DNA of 64,000 bases from Streptomyces antimycoticus (GCF_005405925.1 NZ_BJHV01000001.1:7440001-7504000), one strand, 5' to 3'; shown: positions 8,773 to 18,356, counted from the first letter of the stretch. The notes: generated by a model from the letters alone, not told the origin. A program made the numbers and translations.

Positions 8773-8796
8773 CCTGTGGATAACGTTATCCACAGG
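8773..8796. promoter_or_regulatory. 24-bp perfect palindrome: two head-to-head DnaA boxes
   Basis: The boxes TGTGGATAA (8775-8783) and TTATCCACA (8786-8794) are inverted around CG, and the symmetry extends two bases on each side. TTATCCACA is the classical DnaA box. The site lies 50 nt upstream of recQ and 38 nt upstream of the DUF4192 gene, so a bound protein could control both promoters. Confidence 0.7.
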
Positions 8797-8833
8797 GGTG
8801 GCGGGGTCGACGGGGCTGAGGGACCGTCGGGCC

Positions 8834-10405
8834 ATGACTCGACACAACGAAGCGGCCGGCCTGCCCGGCGAAGAGCAGGTCACCCTCCGCAGCCCGGCCG
8901 AGCTCGCCGATGCCCTGCCCTATGTCCTGGGCTTTCAGCCGGACGACAGCATCGTGATGATCGCGCTGCACGGCTCCCGCGGCCGGTTCGGCGGCAGGCT
9001 GCGGCTCGGCATTCCCCGGATCCCGGAGGAGTGGCCCGAAGTCTGCGACCAGCTCGCCGAATGCCTGATCAGCGGCAGCGAGCGGCGTGGCGGGCGGCCG
9101 GACGGGGTCGTTCTGTTCCTGTGCCAGGAGCCTGCCGAGGGCGAGTCGGGGGAGGAGGCGATGGAGCGGCTGCGGCCCCTCGCCCAGCGGCTGCGTACCG
9201 CGTGCGGCGGATTGGAGGTGCCGGTGTTCGAGGCGCTGTGCATCTCCGGCGGCCGGTTCTGGTCCTATGTCTGTCCCGACCGGCGCTGCTGCCCGCCGGA
9301 AGGCGTTCCGCTCGCCCTGCCCGGCACCTCGGTCATGGCCGCGGCGGCGACGTTCGCGGGGGTCCAGGTGCGCGGCTCGCTGCGCGAGATGGAGGCCAGG
9401 CTCGCCCCGCTCGGCGCACCCCGGGCCGACGGGCAGGAGCGGGCGCTGGACGCGGCCGGGGCCGAGCTCGTGCCGAGGATTCTGGACGGTGCTGGGTCCG
9501 CGACGGTGTGTGCGCAAACCCTCGGTCTGGTGGGCCGGATGCTGGATACGTTCCAGGCCGCGCCGTCGGCCGCCGACGCTTGTACGGCCGATCTCCACGA
9601 TGACCGGCTGCTCGACGATCAGGAGGCGGCCGCGGTGATCATCGGGCTGCAGGACCGGCGGACCCGGGACCGGGCGGCCGGGTGGATGGAGGAAGTGGAC
9701 GCCGACGCGGCGCTGCGGCTGTGGCGCGCGCTGGCCCGTCGCTGCGTCGGCTCGTACGGGGAGCATGCGGCGGCGCCGCTCACCCTGGCGGGGTGGGTCG
9801 CCTGGTCGGCGGGTGATGAGCTCACGGCACGGGTGGCGCTCGGCCGTGCCCTGCGGGTCGATCCCGACTATCTCTTCGCCAGGCTGCTGCACCAGGCGTG
9901 CAATGAGGGGGTCCCGGCGAAGCTGCTGCGCCAATGCCTGCGCCGGGAGGACTCCGACGGGGCCGACCGCGCCGACCGCGCCGACCGTGCTGTGCACGCG
10001 GCGGTGCATGCGGAGTTGGAGAGGCTCGGCGACCTGGCGGACGCCGAGCCGTTGGAGACGGCCGGGTCTTCGGCTGCAACGGCCGAGAAGGTCGGAACCG
10101 TGGAGACGGACGGACCGGTCGAGTCGGCTGAGCCCGCCGAGCGGGCCACCCGCGCGGAAGCAGAGGAGCCAGCGGAGACGGAGGAGTCGGCAGAAGTGGA
10201 GGGCGCGGCGGAGGCGGAGGAGCTGGCGGAAGCAGAAGCCGAGGAAGAGCGGCAGTCTGCGCGGGAGTGGCCGGGCGGGACCGTGGGCCCGGGTGGGAAG
10301 AGTGGCCCGGCCGGGGCGGCTGCCCCGGGTGGCCGGCGCCGTCCGGAAGGGCGGCCGCGCGCCCGGCGCCGGACCGGTGGGCGGGGGACGCGCAGCCGCC
10401 GGTGA
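8834..10405 (+). CDS. DUF4192 family protein
   Basis: The first 380 residues or so match the actinobacterial DUF4192 family, with LRSPAELADALPYVLGFQPDDS at the start and a GWVAWSAGDELTARVALGRAL helical part later. Function is unknown. The C-terminal 130 residues are low complexity: a run rich in Glu and Ala (about residues 410-475), then a Gly/Pro/Arg-rich basic tail ending RRTGGRGTRSRR. The acidic-then-basic tail is probably disordered and could bind nucleic acid or protein, which is inference. It diverges from recQ and shares the DnaA-box palindrome. Confidence 0.85.
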   Translation: MTRHNEAAGLPGEEQVTLRSPAELADALPYVLGFQPDDSIVMIALHGSRGRFGGRLRLGIPRIPEEWPEVCDQLAECLISGSERRGGRPDGVVLFLCQEPAEGESGEEAMERLRPLAQRLRTACGGLEVPVFEALCISGGRFWSYVCPDRRCCPPEGVPLALPGTSVMAAAATFAGVQVRGSLREMEARLAPLGAPRADGQERALDAAGAELVPRILDGAGSATVCAQTLGLVGRMLDTFQAAPSAADACTADLHDDRLLDDQEAAAVIIGLQDRRTRDRAAGWMEEVDADAALRLWRALARRCVGSYGEHAAAPLTLAGWVAWSAGDELTARVALGRALRVDPDYLFARLLHQACNEGVPAKLLRQCLRREDSDGADRADRADRAVHAAVHAELERLGDLADAEPLETAGSSAATAEKVGTVETDGPVESAEPAERATRAEAEEPAETEESAEVEGAAEAEELAEAEAEEERQSAREWPGGTVGPGGKSGPAGAAAPGGRRRPEGRPRARRRTGGRGTRSRR

Positions 10406-10629
10406 CCCGGACTGGCGGGGGAGCCATGGGGCGGGGGCCAGGGGCGACAGGGGAGCCCTGGGACGGAGGCCAGGAAGTGGACGGTGGACGGTCGGTGGGT
10501 GGTCCGGGGGTGCGGTGGTCCAGGGCGTTGGGACGGCTCGGAGGCGTTCGGAAGGAGGTACGGGATTCGCGCAGGCGAGCGCTTGAGAGAGCGATTTCCC
10601 GAACATTGGTGATCATGCTCAAGGGCCTG

Positions 10630-10652
10630 ATTATCGTCAGGCAGACGACTAT
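10630..10652. promoter_or_regulatory. Imperfect palindrome, candidate autoregulatory operator of the Nudix regulator
   Basis: The arms ATtaTCGTC and GACGActAT are separated by 5 nt and pair at 7 of 9 positions. The site ends 9 nt before the ATG of the NrtR-like gene, in an unusually A+T-rich patch. Autogenous operators are usual for NrtR-type regulators. Confidence 0.55.
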
Positions 10653-10661
10653 GATCGCGTC

Positions 10662-11423
10662 ATGCCCTACGACCCGTCGGCCTTTCCGGCGTTCGCCGTC
10701 ACCGTTGATCTGGTCGTGCTCACCGTGCGGCGCCATTCGCTGTGCGCGCTGGCCGTCCGACGCGGGGAGGCGCCCTTCAAGGGGCGGTGGGCGCTACCCG
10801 GCGGTTTCGTGCGGGCCGATGAAGATCTTGCCGCCGCCGCTGCCAGGGAGCTGGCCGAGGAGACCGGGCTGCTCGCCCATGACCCCACGCTTCCGGTCCC
10901 TCCGAACGCCGCTCATCTCGAGCAGCTCGCCACCTACGGCGATCCGAAGCGGGACCCCCGAATGCGCGTGGTCAGCGTGGCGCACCTCGCGCTGGCACCC
11001 GATCTGCCCGCGCCACGGGCCGGAGGTGACGCGCACAGCGTGCGCTGGGCCCCCGTCGAATCGCTCCTCGACCAGGACGGGGCCTTCAGTCGCGACAGCG
11101 ATCTGGCCGCCCCGCTCGCCTTCGACCATGCCCGCATCCTGGCGGACGGGGTCGAGCGCGCCCGCTCCAAGATCGAGTACTCCTCGCTGGCCACCGCCTT
11201 CTGCCCGCAGGAGTTCACGGTCGGCGAGCTGCGCCGGGTGTACGAGGCGGTGTGGGGTGTGGCCCTGGACCCGCGTAACTTCCACCGCAAGGTCACCGGC
11301 ACTCCGGGATTCCTGGTGCCCACCGGCGGTACGACGACCCGTCAGGGCGGCCGTCCCGCCCAGCTGTTCCGGGCCGGAGGGGCGACACTGCTCAATCCGC
11401 CCATGCTCCGTCCCGAAGTGTGA
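10662..11423 (+). CDS. Nudix hydrolase / NrtR-like transcriptional regulator
   Basis: The 253-residue protein has an N-terminal Nudix domain with a complete Nudix box: GGFVRADE, seven residues, then RELAEETGL. The C-terminal domain is winged-helix-like (QEFTVGELRRVYEAVWG...DPRNFHRKV), the arrangement of NrtR regulators of NAD metabolism and related ADP-ribose-responsive repressors. Many pure regulators have lost the Nudix catalytic residues. Here they are intact, so the protein may hydrolyse ADP-ribose or a similar compound as well as bind DNA. A palindrome lies just upstream of its start. No NAD biosynthesis gene is adjacent. Confidence 0.85.
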   Translation: MPYDPSAFPAFAVTVDLVVLTVRRHSLCALAVRRGEAPFKGRWALPGGFVRADEDLAAAAARELAEETGLLAHDPTLPVPPNAAHLEQLATYGDPKRDPRMRVVSVAHLALAPDLPAPRAGGDAHSVRWAPVESLLDQDGAFSRDSDLAAPLAFDHARILADGVERARSKIEYSSLATAFCPQEFTVGELRRVYEAVWGVALDPRNFHRKVTGTPGFLVPTGGTTTRQGGRPAQLFRAGGATLLNPPMLRPEV

Positions 11424-11553
11424 CGAGCCATGACACGACGAATCCACGGGAGGGCTATGTCCCGAAGAAATAGGACATAGCGGGTTAACGTGCTCCGGTA
11501 CGTCACCAGTCCCCACGTGCCATCGAGCGGTTCCATGCCCCGCGGGAGAAGCC

Positions 11554-13768
11554 ATGATCCAGGCCACCGGACTGACCAGCACCCCCCGCCGCAACCAGCC
11601 GCCCCTTGTCGACGACCTCACCTTCGAGGCCCCGGCGGGCCGGGTCACCGCACTGCTCGGCGGCCCAGGCGCGGGCAAGACCACCGCGCTGCGGCTTCTG
11701 CTGCAGCTCGACCGGGGCCATGGCTCCGCCTTCTTCCGGGGCCGCCCCCTGCACCGCATCCGGCGCCCGGCTCATGAGATCGGCGTTCTCCTCGAGGACG
11801 TCCCCGGGCATCCCGGCCGCACCGTGCGGGGCATCTGAGGATGCTCGGTGCCGCGGCCGGGGTGCCCGCCGCCCGCGCCGATGTGGTGCTCGACGTGGTC
11901 GGCCTCACCGATCTGGCGGACGAGCGTCTCGGTGATCTGTCGACCGGGGCGGAGCGTCGTCTCGGGATCGCCATCGCTCTTCTCGGGGATCCGCACACCC
12001 TGGTGCTCGACGAGCCCGCACGGGGCCTGCCGGCCCGGGAGACCGCCTGGCTCTACGGGCTGCTGCGCCAATTCGCCGCCCAGGGCGGCGCCGTCCTCGT
12101 CGCCACCGAGGACGCCGAGGATGCCATCCGGGTCGCGGACCAGGTGCTCACCCTGGAGTCGGGCCGGCTGGTGGCCGATCAGCCGGTGGACGAGTTCGCC
12201 CAGACCCGGCTGCGCCCCCGTGTCGTGGTCCACTCCCCGCTCGTCGGCCGGCTCGCGGCCGTCCTGGAGGAGGAGGTCAACGCCGCCCGTCAGCTGGCCG
12301 AGGCCAAGGCGGAGGAGGAGGCCCGGGCCGCGGCCGAGCTCGCGGCCAAGGCCGACGTGGCGAAGGCCGACGCCGCCCCGTCCGACGTGGCCGAAGGGGC
12401 CGACGCCGCCAAGAGCGAGGGGGCCGCACCCAAGGTCAGGAAGAGGGCGCTCTGGCGCAAGGTCAGGAAGTCGCGGTCCGCCGCCCGGGGCGCCGCTGTC
12501 GGGGCCGAGTCGAAGAAGGCCACCGCGGAAGTCGCGGCCAAGGACAAGATGGCCCGGTCGGACGACAAAGCGGCCCGGTCGGACGACAAAGCGGCCCGGT
12601 CGGACGACAAGGCGGCCAAGCCGGATGGCACGGCGGCCAAGTCGGACAAGGCGAAGAAGGCTGCCCCCGCCCCTGTACCCGCCGCCTCTGTCCCGGCCCC
12701 CGCTGCCGCAGCCGATGCGGCGGCCGCGCGGACCGGGGCCGTGGCCGGGATCGAGACCGAGGAGGCGCCGGTCCCGGCCCTCGCAGACCCGTTCTCCGTG
12801 GTGCGCGACGACGACACCCACATCTCCGTCTACGGCCTGTCTCCCGCCTCTGTCGGGGAGACCGCCTACCGCCACGGCATCGTGGTCCACCGGCTGGTCG
12901 AGGAGACCGCGGATCTGGGCCCGGGCACCTCCGCGGGCGCCCGCGCCCGCGACCCCGAGGCGCCCCCGCTGCGTCTGCTCCCCAAGCTCCGCTTCCCCGG
13001 CCCCGCCTGGCCGATGCGCTACGAGTTGCGCCGCACCACCGGCGTACGGACCGGCTGGCTGATCGGCGTCGCCGCCATCGTCGCCTCCCTCCTCGCCTCC
13101 GTGCTGCTCGCCCGCGCGGGGGCGTCGGGGAGCTGCACCGGCTCACCGGCTGGCCCGCCGACCTCCCGCTGCCTCCCGTCGCCATCGCGGCCGGCCTTCT
13201 GGGAGCCCTCGCCTTCGGCGACGAGTTCCGCTTTCCGGCGCTCGCCGCGACCCGGGACGCCGTGCCCCGGCGGCTCGGGTTGCTGGCCGCCAAGTTCGCG
13301 GTCTGCGCGGCCGGTGCCGTCCTGCTGTCGCTCGGCGTCATCGTGCTCGACAGTGCTGCGCTCCTGCTGCTCGTCGGCGGCAGCGCGGTACCGCTGCCGG
13401 GCGACTGGCCGGAGTTGGTGGTCGGCGTCTTCGGGCTGACCATCGGCTCGTCGTGGGCCGGGCTGCTGGCCGCCGGAGTCTTCCGGTCCACCGCCCTCGG
13501 GCTGGCCACCCTGCTCGCCGTGCCGATCCTCGCGGTGCCGGTCGTCCAGCGTGCGGCGGAGGATCCGTCGCTGCGAACGCTGGCCATGCTGCCGCACCGG
13601 CTGCGCGCGGCGACGCTGGACCGGCCGCCGTCCATGATCGACCGAGGGCTGGCGGTCGCGCTGCGGCTCGCCTCTCAACCGGTGGGACAGGCGCTGATGT
13701 TGTCGGTCGCCGTTCTGCTGTGCGCCTACGCCCTCACCGGCCTGCGCGGCAGGAGCACCCGCCAGTAG
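11554..13768 (+). pseudogene. ABC transporter, fused ATPase-permease, with two frame breaks
   Basis: Three reading frames in order give one protein of about 738 aa. Residues 1-94 contain Walker A GGPGAGKTT. The next frame carries the signature LSTGAERR and Walker B LVLDEPARGL, and a long charged linker with three ARSDDKA repeats (12551-12613). The last frame holds the membrane domain (AAGLLGALAFGDEFRFPALAA...). Adding one G to the run at 11828-11831 turns GI-stop into GHLRML. Adding one G within 13117-13130 joins the permease. The N-terminal membrane helix LIGVAAIVASLLASVLLA lies just before the second break. The gene directly upstream of whiH in streptomycetes is an ABC transporter of this kind. 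The lesions may be sequence errors. The substrate is unknown. Confidence 0.8.
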
Positions 13769-13968
13769 GGCCCCACCCCGGGCCGGGGGCCGGGCCCGGC
13801 CCCGGCCGACCGGCCCGTGCGGAGCCAGTGGATCAGGCCCGAAGTGGATTCGCACACCCATAGCGCGAACTGCTCGCAACTCCCCGCAGCATGCTTCTTT
13901 CTGTCCGATTGAGCGTCAATTATGAGGTAATGGGCGATCACCCTTTCGTGTGCTTTTCACCAAAGACC

Positions 13969-13996
13969 TCAAGGGCTTCCGAGGCGTCGCCGACAA
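13969..13996 (+). promoter_or_regulatory. Sigma-WhiG-like promoter of whiH
   Basis: TCAA (13969-13972), 16 nt, then GCCGACAA (13989-13996) differs at one base in each element from the WhiG/FliA-type consensus TAAA-N15/16-GCCGATAA. Transcription would begin close to the GTG at 14004, giving a leaderless mRNA. whiH is an established sigma-WhiG target in S. coelicolor. Confidence 0.6.
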
Positions 13997-14003
13997 AGGA
14001 TGC

Positions 14004-14903
14004 GTGAGTACCCTTGCGCACACCACGATGACCGCGGCTCGCCCCGCCGACTCCGGCCTGGCCGGTTCGGGCGAGCTTGACCGCTACTCCTACGCCGACG
14101 CCCCCGGCGCCGGCCGCGGCAGCGCCCCTTCCTCCTGGGACGGTGCCGAGGCAGAGATCGGCCGGGTGGGCCGGCGCGCGGCCGGCAACCGGGGCCGCGG
14201 GCTGCACGGCCAACTCGTACAGCAGCTGGGCCAGATGATCGTCTCCGGCGATCTGGGTGCGGACCGCCCGCTCGTCCCCGAGGAGATCGGACAGCGCTTC
14301 GAGGTCTCCCGCACCGTCGTACGGGAATCGCTGCGCGTCCTCGAGGCCAAGGGCCTGGTGAGCGCCCGCCCCAATGTGGGCACCCGGGTCCGCCCGGTCA
14401 GCGACTGGAATCTGCTCGATCCGGACATCATCGAGTGGCGCGCCTTCGGCCCACAGCGCGACGACCAGCGCCGCGAGCTGTGCGAGCTGCGCTGGACCAT
14501 CGAGCCGCTGGCCGCCCGGCTCGCCGCCGGGCACGGCCGCGAGGAGGTGCAGCAGCGGCTCGCCGACATGGTCGAGATCATGACCCACGCGCTGACGCAG
14601 GGTGACACCCTCACCTTCTCCCGCGCCGACGCCGAGTTCCACGGGCTGCTGCTGCAGGTCGGGGGCAACCGGATGCTGGAGCACCTGGCGGGCATCGTCG
14701 CCGCCGCGCTCCACGTCTCCGGGGCGCCCGTCTCCGGCTGCGACCGCCTCACCGAGGCGGGAGTCACCCACCACCGCCGGATCGTCGAGGCCATCGGCGA
14801 GGGTGACGCCGCGGGGTCCGAGGCGGCGATGCGCCAGCTGCTGACCGTCCACCCGGATCTCGATCATGCCGAGGTCGGGGTGCCCGCGCCGCGCGAGCAC
14901 TGA
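14004..14903 (+). CDS. whiH: Sporulation transcription factor WhiH (GntR/FadR family)
   Basis: The 299-residue protein has a winged-helix GntR domain (GLHGQLVQQLGQMIVSGDLG...EEIGQRFEVSRTVVRESLRVLEAKGLV) and a C-terminal FCD ligand domain with RADAEFHGLLLQVGGNRML and VTHHRRIVEAI. A disordered region of about 65 residues precedes the DNA-binding domain. Its position directly upstream of hrdB is that of whiH, which is required for sporulation septation in aerial hyphae. GTG 14004 is chosen because it follows a WhiG-like promoter closely. An AAAGGA at 13995-14000 is too near to be a good ribosome-binding site. Confidence 0.88.
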   Translation: MSTLAHTTMTAARPADSGLAGSGELDRYSYADAPGAGRGSAPSSWDGAEAEIGRVGRRAAGNRGRGLHGQLVQQLGQMIVSGDLGADRPLVPEEIGQRFEVSRTVVRESLRVLEAKGLVSARPNVGTRVRPVSDWNLLDPDIIEWRAFGPQRDDQRRELCELRWTIEPLAARLAAGHGREEVQQRLADMVEIMTHALTQGDTLTFSRADAEFHGLLLQVGGNRMLEHLAGIVAAALHVSGAPVSGCDRLTEAGVTHHRRIVEAIGEGDAAGSEAAMRQLLTVHPDLDHAEVGVPAPREH

Positions 14904-15370
14904 TCCGTCGGCGCGTCCGGTGCCCGGATCCCCGGGCGTCCGGAGCGTGCCGCGTACGACGTACGGCAAGGCGGTGTCAGTAGGCGGCGAGTGCCGGCCC
15001 GATGGATGCCGTACGGCGTACGAGAGGGCGTCGCCGGATCCCGCGCCGCGGGTTCGGCGGCGCGGCGCGACCGATCGGTCGGCACCGTGCGACTCCCATC
15101 GGTGCGCGACTGGGAGTTTTCTGTCCCGTTGGATGGGCATTAAGACCGTTATGGGGTGTGACTCGGGCCACGAGTATTGGGCGTAACGCTCTTTGGGGTA
15201 GCGCGATGATTAAAGAGGTGGCAGCCGCGGAGGGAATACGGATGTCGCTCGTAACGCTGTACTCCTCCGCACTCCGCCCGCGCCGTCGGTTCATCCCTGC
15301 CGGCGGTCGTCGGCTCCGGTCCCCACCGGACTGAGCCGGAAGCCGTTTCCAACGTTCCGAGAGGTTGTTC
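14904..15370 (+). promoter_or_regulatory. hrdB upstream region with SigR-like promoter
   Basis: The 467-bp gap contains no convincing gene. GGAAT at 15233-15237, 18 nt, then GCT at 15256-15258 differs by one base from the SigR pattern GGAAT-N18-GTT, and one hrdB promoter of S. coelicolor is SigR-dependent. A weak housekeeping-type pair, TTGGGC (15177) and TAGCGC (15199), lies upstream. A small open frame from 15002 lacks family features and is not called. Confidence 0.45.
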
Positions 15371-16942
15371 GTGTCGGCCAGCACATCCCGTACGCTCCCG
15401 CCGGAGATCGCCGAGTCGGAGTCTGTCATGGCGCTCATCGAGCGGGGAAAGGCTGAGGGGCAGATCGCAGGCGACGATGTGCGCCGGGCCTTCGAGGCTG
15501 ACCAGATTCCGCCAACCCAGTGGAAGAACGTACTGCGCAGCCTCAACCAGATCCTCGACGAGGAGGGTGTGACGCTGATGGTCAGTGCCGCAGAAGCGCC
15601 CAAGCGCACCCGCAAGAGCGTCGCAGCGAAGAGCCCGGCGAAGCGCACCGCCACCAAGACTGTCGCGGCCAAGACGGTCACCGCCAAGAAGGCCCCCGCC
15701 GCCCCGGCGATTCCATCGGCGGACGCCGGCGATATCCCGGCCGATGAGGCCGGGGTGGGCCCCGCGAAGAAGGCCGCCGCCAAGAAGGCCACGGCCAAGA
15801 AGACGGTCGCCAAGAAGACCACCGCCGCCGCCAAGAAGACGGTCGCGAAGAAGACCACCGCCAAGAAGGACGTCACCGACGAGCTTCTCGAGGCCGACGA
15901 GGTCATCGAGGAGGCAGCCGCACCGGGCAAGCCCGGTCCCGAGGGCGCCGAGGCCGAGCCCGAGAACGCGGGCTTCGTGCTCTCCGACGAGGACGAGGAC
16001 GACGCCCCCGCGCAGCAGGTCGCCGCGGCCGGTGCCACGGCCGACCCGGTCAAGGACTACCTCAAGCAGATCGGCAAGGTCCCGCTGCTCAACGCCGAGC
16101 AGGAGGTCGAGCTCGCCAAGCGCATCGAGGCCGGTCTGTTCGCCGAGGACAAGCTCGCCAACTCGGACAAGCTGGCCCCCAAGCTCAAGCGCGAGCTGGA
16201 GATCATCGCCGAGGACGGCCGCCGCGCCAAGAACCACCTCCTGGAGGCCAACCTCCGTCTGGTGGTCTCCCTGGCCAAGCGCTACACGGGCCGCGGCATG
16301 CTCTTCCTGGACCTCATCCAGGAGGGCAACCTCGGTCTGATTCGCGCCGTCGAGAAGTTCGACTACACCAAGGGCTACAAGTTCTCCACGTATGCCACCT
16401 GGTGGATCCGTCAGGCGATCACCCGCGCCATGGCCGACCAGGCCCGCACCATCCGTATCCCGGTGCACATGGTCGAGGTCATCAACAAGCTGGCGCGTGT
16501 CCAGCGCCAGATGCTCCAGGATCTGGGCCGTGAGCCCACCCCGGAGGAGCTGGCCAAGGAGCTCGACATGACCCCCGAGAAGGTCATCGAGGTCCAGAAG
16601 TACGGCCGTGAGCCGATCTCGCTGCACACCCCGCTGGGCGAGGACGGCGACAGCGAGTTCGGTGACCTCATCGAGGACTCCGAGGCGGTCGTCCCGGCCG
16701 ACGCGGTCAGCTTCACCCTGCTGCAGGAGCAGCTGCACTCCGTGCTCGACACGCTCAGCGAGCGTGAGGCGGGCGTGGTCTCGATGCGCTTCGGCCTCAC
16801 CGACGGCCAGCCGAAGACCCTCGACGAGATCGGCAAGGTCTACGGCGTGACGCGTGAGCGCATCCGTCAGATCGAGTCCAAGACGATGTCGAAGCTGCGC
16901 CACCCGTCCCGCTCCCAGGTCCTCCGCGACTACCTGGACTGA
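15371..16942 (+). CDS. hrdB: RNA polymerase principal sigma factor HrdB
   Basis: This is the essential housekeeping sigma factor (523 aa). Region 1.2 is [20 protein letters not shown], and regions 2.1-2.4 include [32 protein letters not shown] and [13 protein letters not shown]. Region 3 follows, and region 4.2 is [20 protein letters not shown]. The N-terminal third has the Lys/Ala/Thr-rich block (about residues 80-165, repeated AKKT motifs) typical of streptomycete HrdB. GTG 15371 gives [16 protein letters not shown], and GAGAGG lies upstream. The gene is followed by a strong terminator and flanked by whiH and the protease gene. Confidence 0.97.
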   Translation: MSASTSRTLPPEIAESESVMALIERGKAEGQIAGDDVRRAFEADQIPPTQWKNVLRSLNQILDEEGVTLMVSAAEAPKRTRKSVAAKSPAKRTATKTVAAKTVTAKKAPAAPAIPSADAGDIPADEAGVGPAKKAAAKKATAKKTVAKKTTAAAKKTVAKKTTAKKDVTDELLEADEVIEEAAAPGKPGPEGAEAEPENAGFVLSDEDEDDAPAQQVAAAGATADPVKDYLKQIGKVPLLNAEQEVELAKRIEAGLFAEDKLANSDKLAPKLKRELEIIAEDGRRAKNHLLEANLRLVVSLAKRYTGRGMLFLDLIQEGNLGLIRAVEKFDYTKGYKFSTYATWWIRQAITRAMADQARTIRIPVHMVEVINKLARVQRQMLQDLGREPTPEELAKELDMTPEKVIEVQKYGREPISLHTPLGEDGDSEFGDLIEDSEAVVPADAVSFTLLQEQLHSVLDTLSEREAGVVSMRFGLTDGQPKTLDEIGKVYGVTRERIRQIESKTMSKLRHPSRSQVLRDYLD

Positions 16943-16973
16943 TGCGGACCGCCGCCTCATAACCGAAGCGGTA

Positions 16974-17017
16974 CAGCGCGAAGGCCGGGCCCCTCGAGGG
17001 GCCCGGCCTTCGCGCTG
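16974..17017 (+). terminator. hrdB terminator
   Basis: A perfect 20-bp stem (left arm CAGCGCGAAGGCCGGGCCCC) closes on a TCGA loop 31 nt after the hrdB stop. It has no T-run, as is common in streptomycetes. Confidence 0.85.
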
Positions 17018-17117
17018 CGTCGGCGCCATGTTCCCCGCTTGGCCCACTCGGGATGCGGTTTGCGACACAGGGGGTAACTCTGAGTGTGCGAGACGCTCCG
17101 TATGGTCAGGAGGCTGC

Positions 17118-17948
17118 ATGCGTACGTCGCTCCGCTCGCTCCTCGTCGTCCTGGTAGTGCCCTTGGCCGCCGCGCTCGCGATGGTGCTCACCGCGCCCGC
17201 TCCGGCGACGGCCGACCGTGTCGTGATCGGCGGGCATCCGGCCCGTACGGTCGAGGCACCCTGGACGGTGGCTCTGGCCAGCCGTGCGCTCTTCGGGGAG
17301 AAGAGGTCGGGCCAGTTCTGCGGCGGGGCGGTGGTGGGGCCCACGACGGTCATCACGGCGGCCCACTGTCTGAGCCGTGGGGTGCTCGGCATGGACTGGC
17401 GGCAGGTCAAGGACCTCAGGGTGATTATCGGCCGCAATGACCTGCGGAAGAGCGACGGGGTGGAGTACCCGACGGCGCGAGTGTGGGTCAATCCGGCGTA
17501 CGAGGGCGACAACAGGGCCGGGGACATCGCGGTCCTCACCCTGGGAGTCGCGGTGCCGGCGGCCTACACCATCCCCATGGCGGGCAGCGGCGACCAGGCG
17601 TACCGGCCGGGCGGAAAGGCCGCGGTCTACGGCTGGGGTGATACGGAGGGCGATGGCAGCTATGCGTCGTCGCTGCGTACCGCGTCGGTGCAGGTGCTGG
17701 CCGACACGGTCTGTGAGCGCGCCTATCCGGGCAACGCGGAGGGGGACTACGACCCGCAGTCCATGGTCTGCGCGGGGCTGCCGGACGGGGGTCGGGACGC
17801 CTGTCAGGGGGACAGCGGAGGGCCGCTGGTCGCCCGCGGGCGGCTGGTGGGCCTGGTGTCCTGGGGCAGCGGATGCGCTGTGGCGGGGCGGCCCGGTGTC
17901 TACACGCGGATCTCGGCGGTGGCCAATCTGGTGGCCGCCCATGACTGA
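17118..17948 (+). CDS. Secreted trypsin-like serine protease (S1 family)
   Basis: The 276-residue protein begins with a signal peptide ([20 protein letters not shown]..., cleavage near ATA-DR at residue 33). The mature enzyme starts VVIGGHPA. The catalytic triad is visible: His in ITAAHC, Asp in AGDIAVLTL, and Ser in [11 protein letters not shown]. The aspartate six residues before the catalytic serine (DACQGDS) predicts trypsin-like Lys/Arg specificity. Six cysteines could form three disulfides. AGGAGG lies 5 nt before ATG 17118. It stands alone between hrdB and parE, and its substrate is unknown. Confidence 0.92.
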   Translation: MRTSLRSLLVVLVVPLAAALAMVLTAPAPATADRVVIGGHPARTVEAPWTVALASRALFGEKRSGQFCGGAVVGPTTVITAAHCLSRGVLGMDWRQVKDLRVIIGRNDLRKSDGVEYPTARVWVNPAYEGDNRAGDIAVLTLGVAVPAAYTIPMAGSGDQAYRPGGKAAVYGWGDTEGDGSYASSLRTASVQVLADTVCERAYPGNAEGDYDPQSMVCAGLPDGGRDACQGDSGGPLVARGRLVGLVSWGSGCAVAGRPGVYTRISAVANLVAAHD

Positions 17949-18045
17949 TACGGAGCACCGGGATGGCGGTGAATCCGGTGAGTCCCGGAAGGAGCCCCCG
18001 GGAGGGCCCGTGGGGGTAGTGCGGACGGGCCCACGAAACGAGCGT

Positions 18046-18078
18046 GGGCGGCCGCCCCACTCAAGGGGCAGACCGCCC
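18046..18078. terminator. Terminator between converging protease and zinc-ribbon genes
   Basis: GGGCGG-cc-GCCCC pairs with GGGGC-aga-CCGCCC around ACTCAA. A second short hairpin, CCCACG/CGTGGG, lies just to its left. Both sit between convergent genes. Confidence 0.6.
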
Positions 18079-18125
18079 GAATCCGGCCCTGGGCCGGCGT
18101 CGCTCGTCGTCGTGGGTGTGAGGCG

Positions 18126-18356
18126 TCAGCGTTCGTCGTCGGACGCGGACGCCGGAGCGGCGGTGAGCCGCTCGGTCTCGTCCTGTATTTCCGCGGCGAT
18201 CTTCTTGAGTTCCGGCTCGAACTTGCGCCCGTGATGGGCGCAGAAGAGCAGTTCACCACCGCTGATCAGCACCACGCGCAGGTACGCCTGGGCGCCGCAG
18301 CGGTCGCAGCGGTCAGCGGCCGTCAACGGGCTCGCGGGGGTCAGAACAGTAGTCAC
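18126..18356 (-). CDS. Small zinc-ribbon protein, DUF7455 family
   Basis: The 76-residue protein has a CDRCGAQAYLRVVL segment and a later CAHHGRKFEPEL, a C-x2-C...C-x2-H zinc-binding arrangement. Similar short proteins are found in the same place next to hrdB and parE in other streptomycetes. Function is unknown. GTG 18356 gives MTTVLTPASPLTAADRC. It diverges from parE across 441 bp. Confidence 0.85.
   Translation of the reverse strand: MTTVLTPASPLTAADRCDRCGAQAYLRVVLISGGELLFCAHHGRKFEPELKKIAAEIQDETERLTAAPASASDDER

Noticed and set aside
11828..13130. Programmed frameshifting in the ABC transporter
   Set aside because: The sites lack a slippery heptamer with a downstream structure I could support. 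The same one-G loss recurs in unrelated genes, which fits error better than programming.
15002..15334. Short open frame in the hrdB upstream region
   Set aside because: The composition is Arg/Pro-rich as expected of random high-G+C frames, and it overlaps the promoter elements of hrdB.
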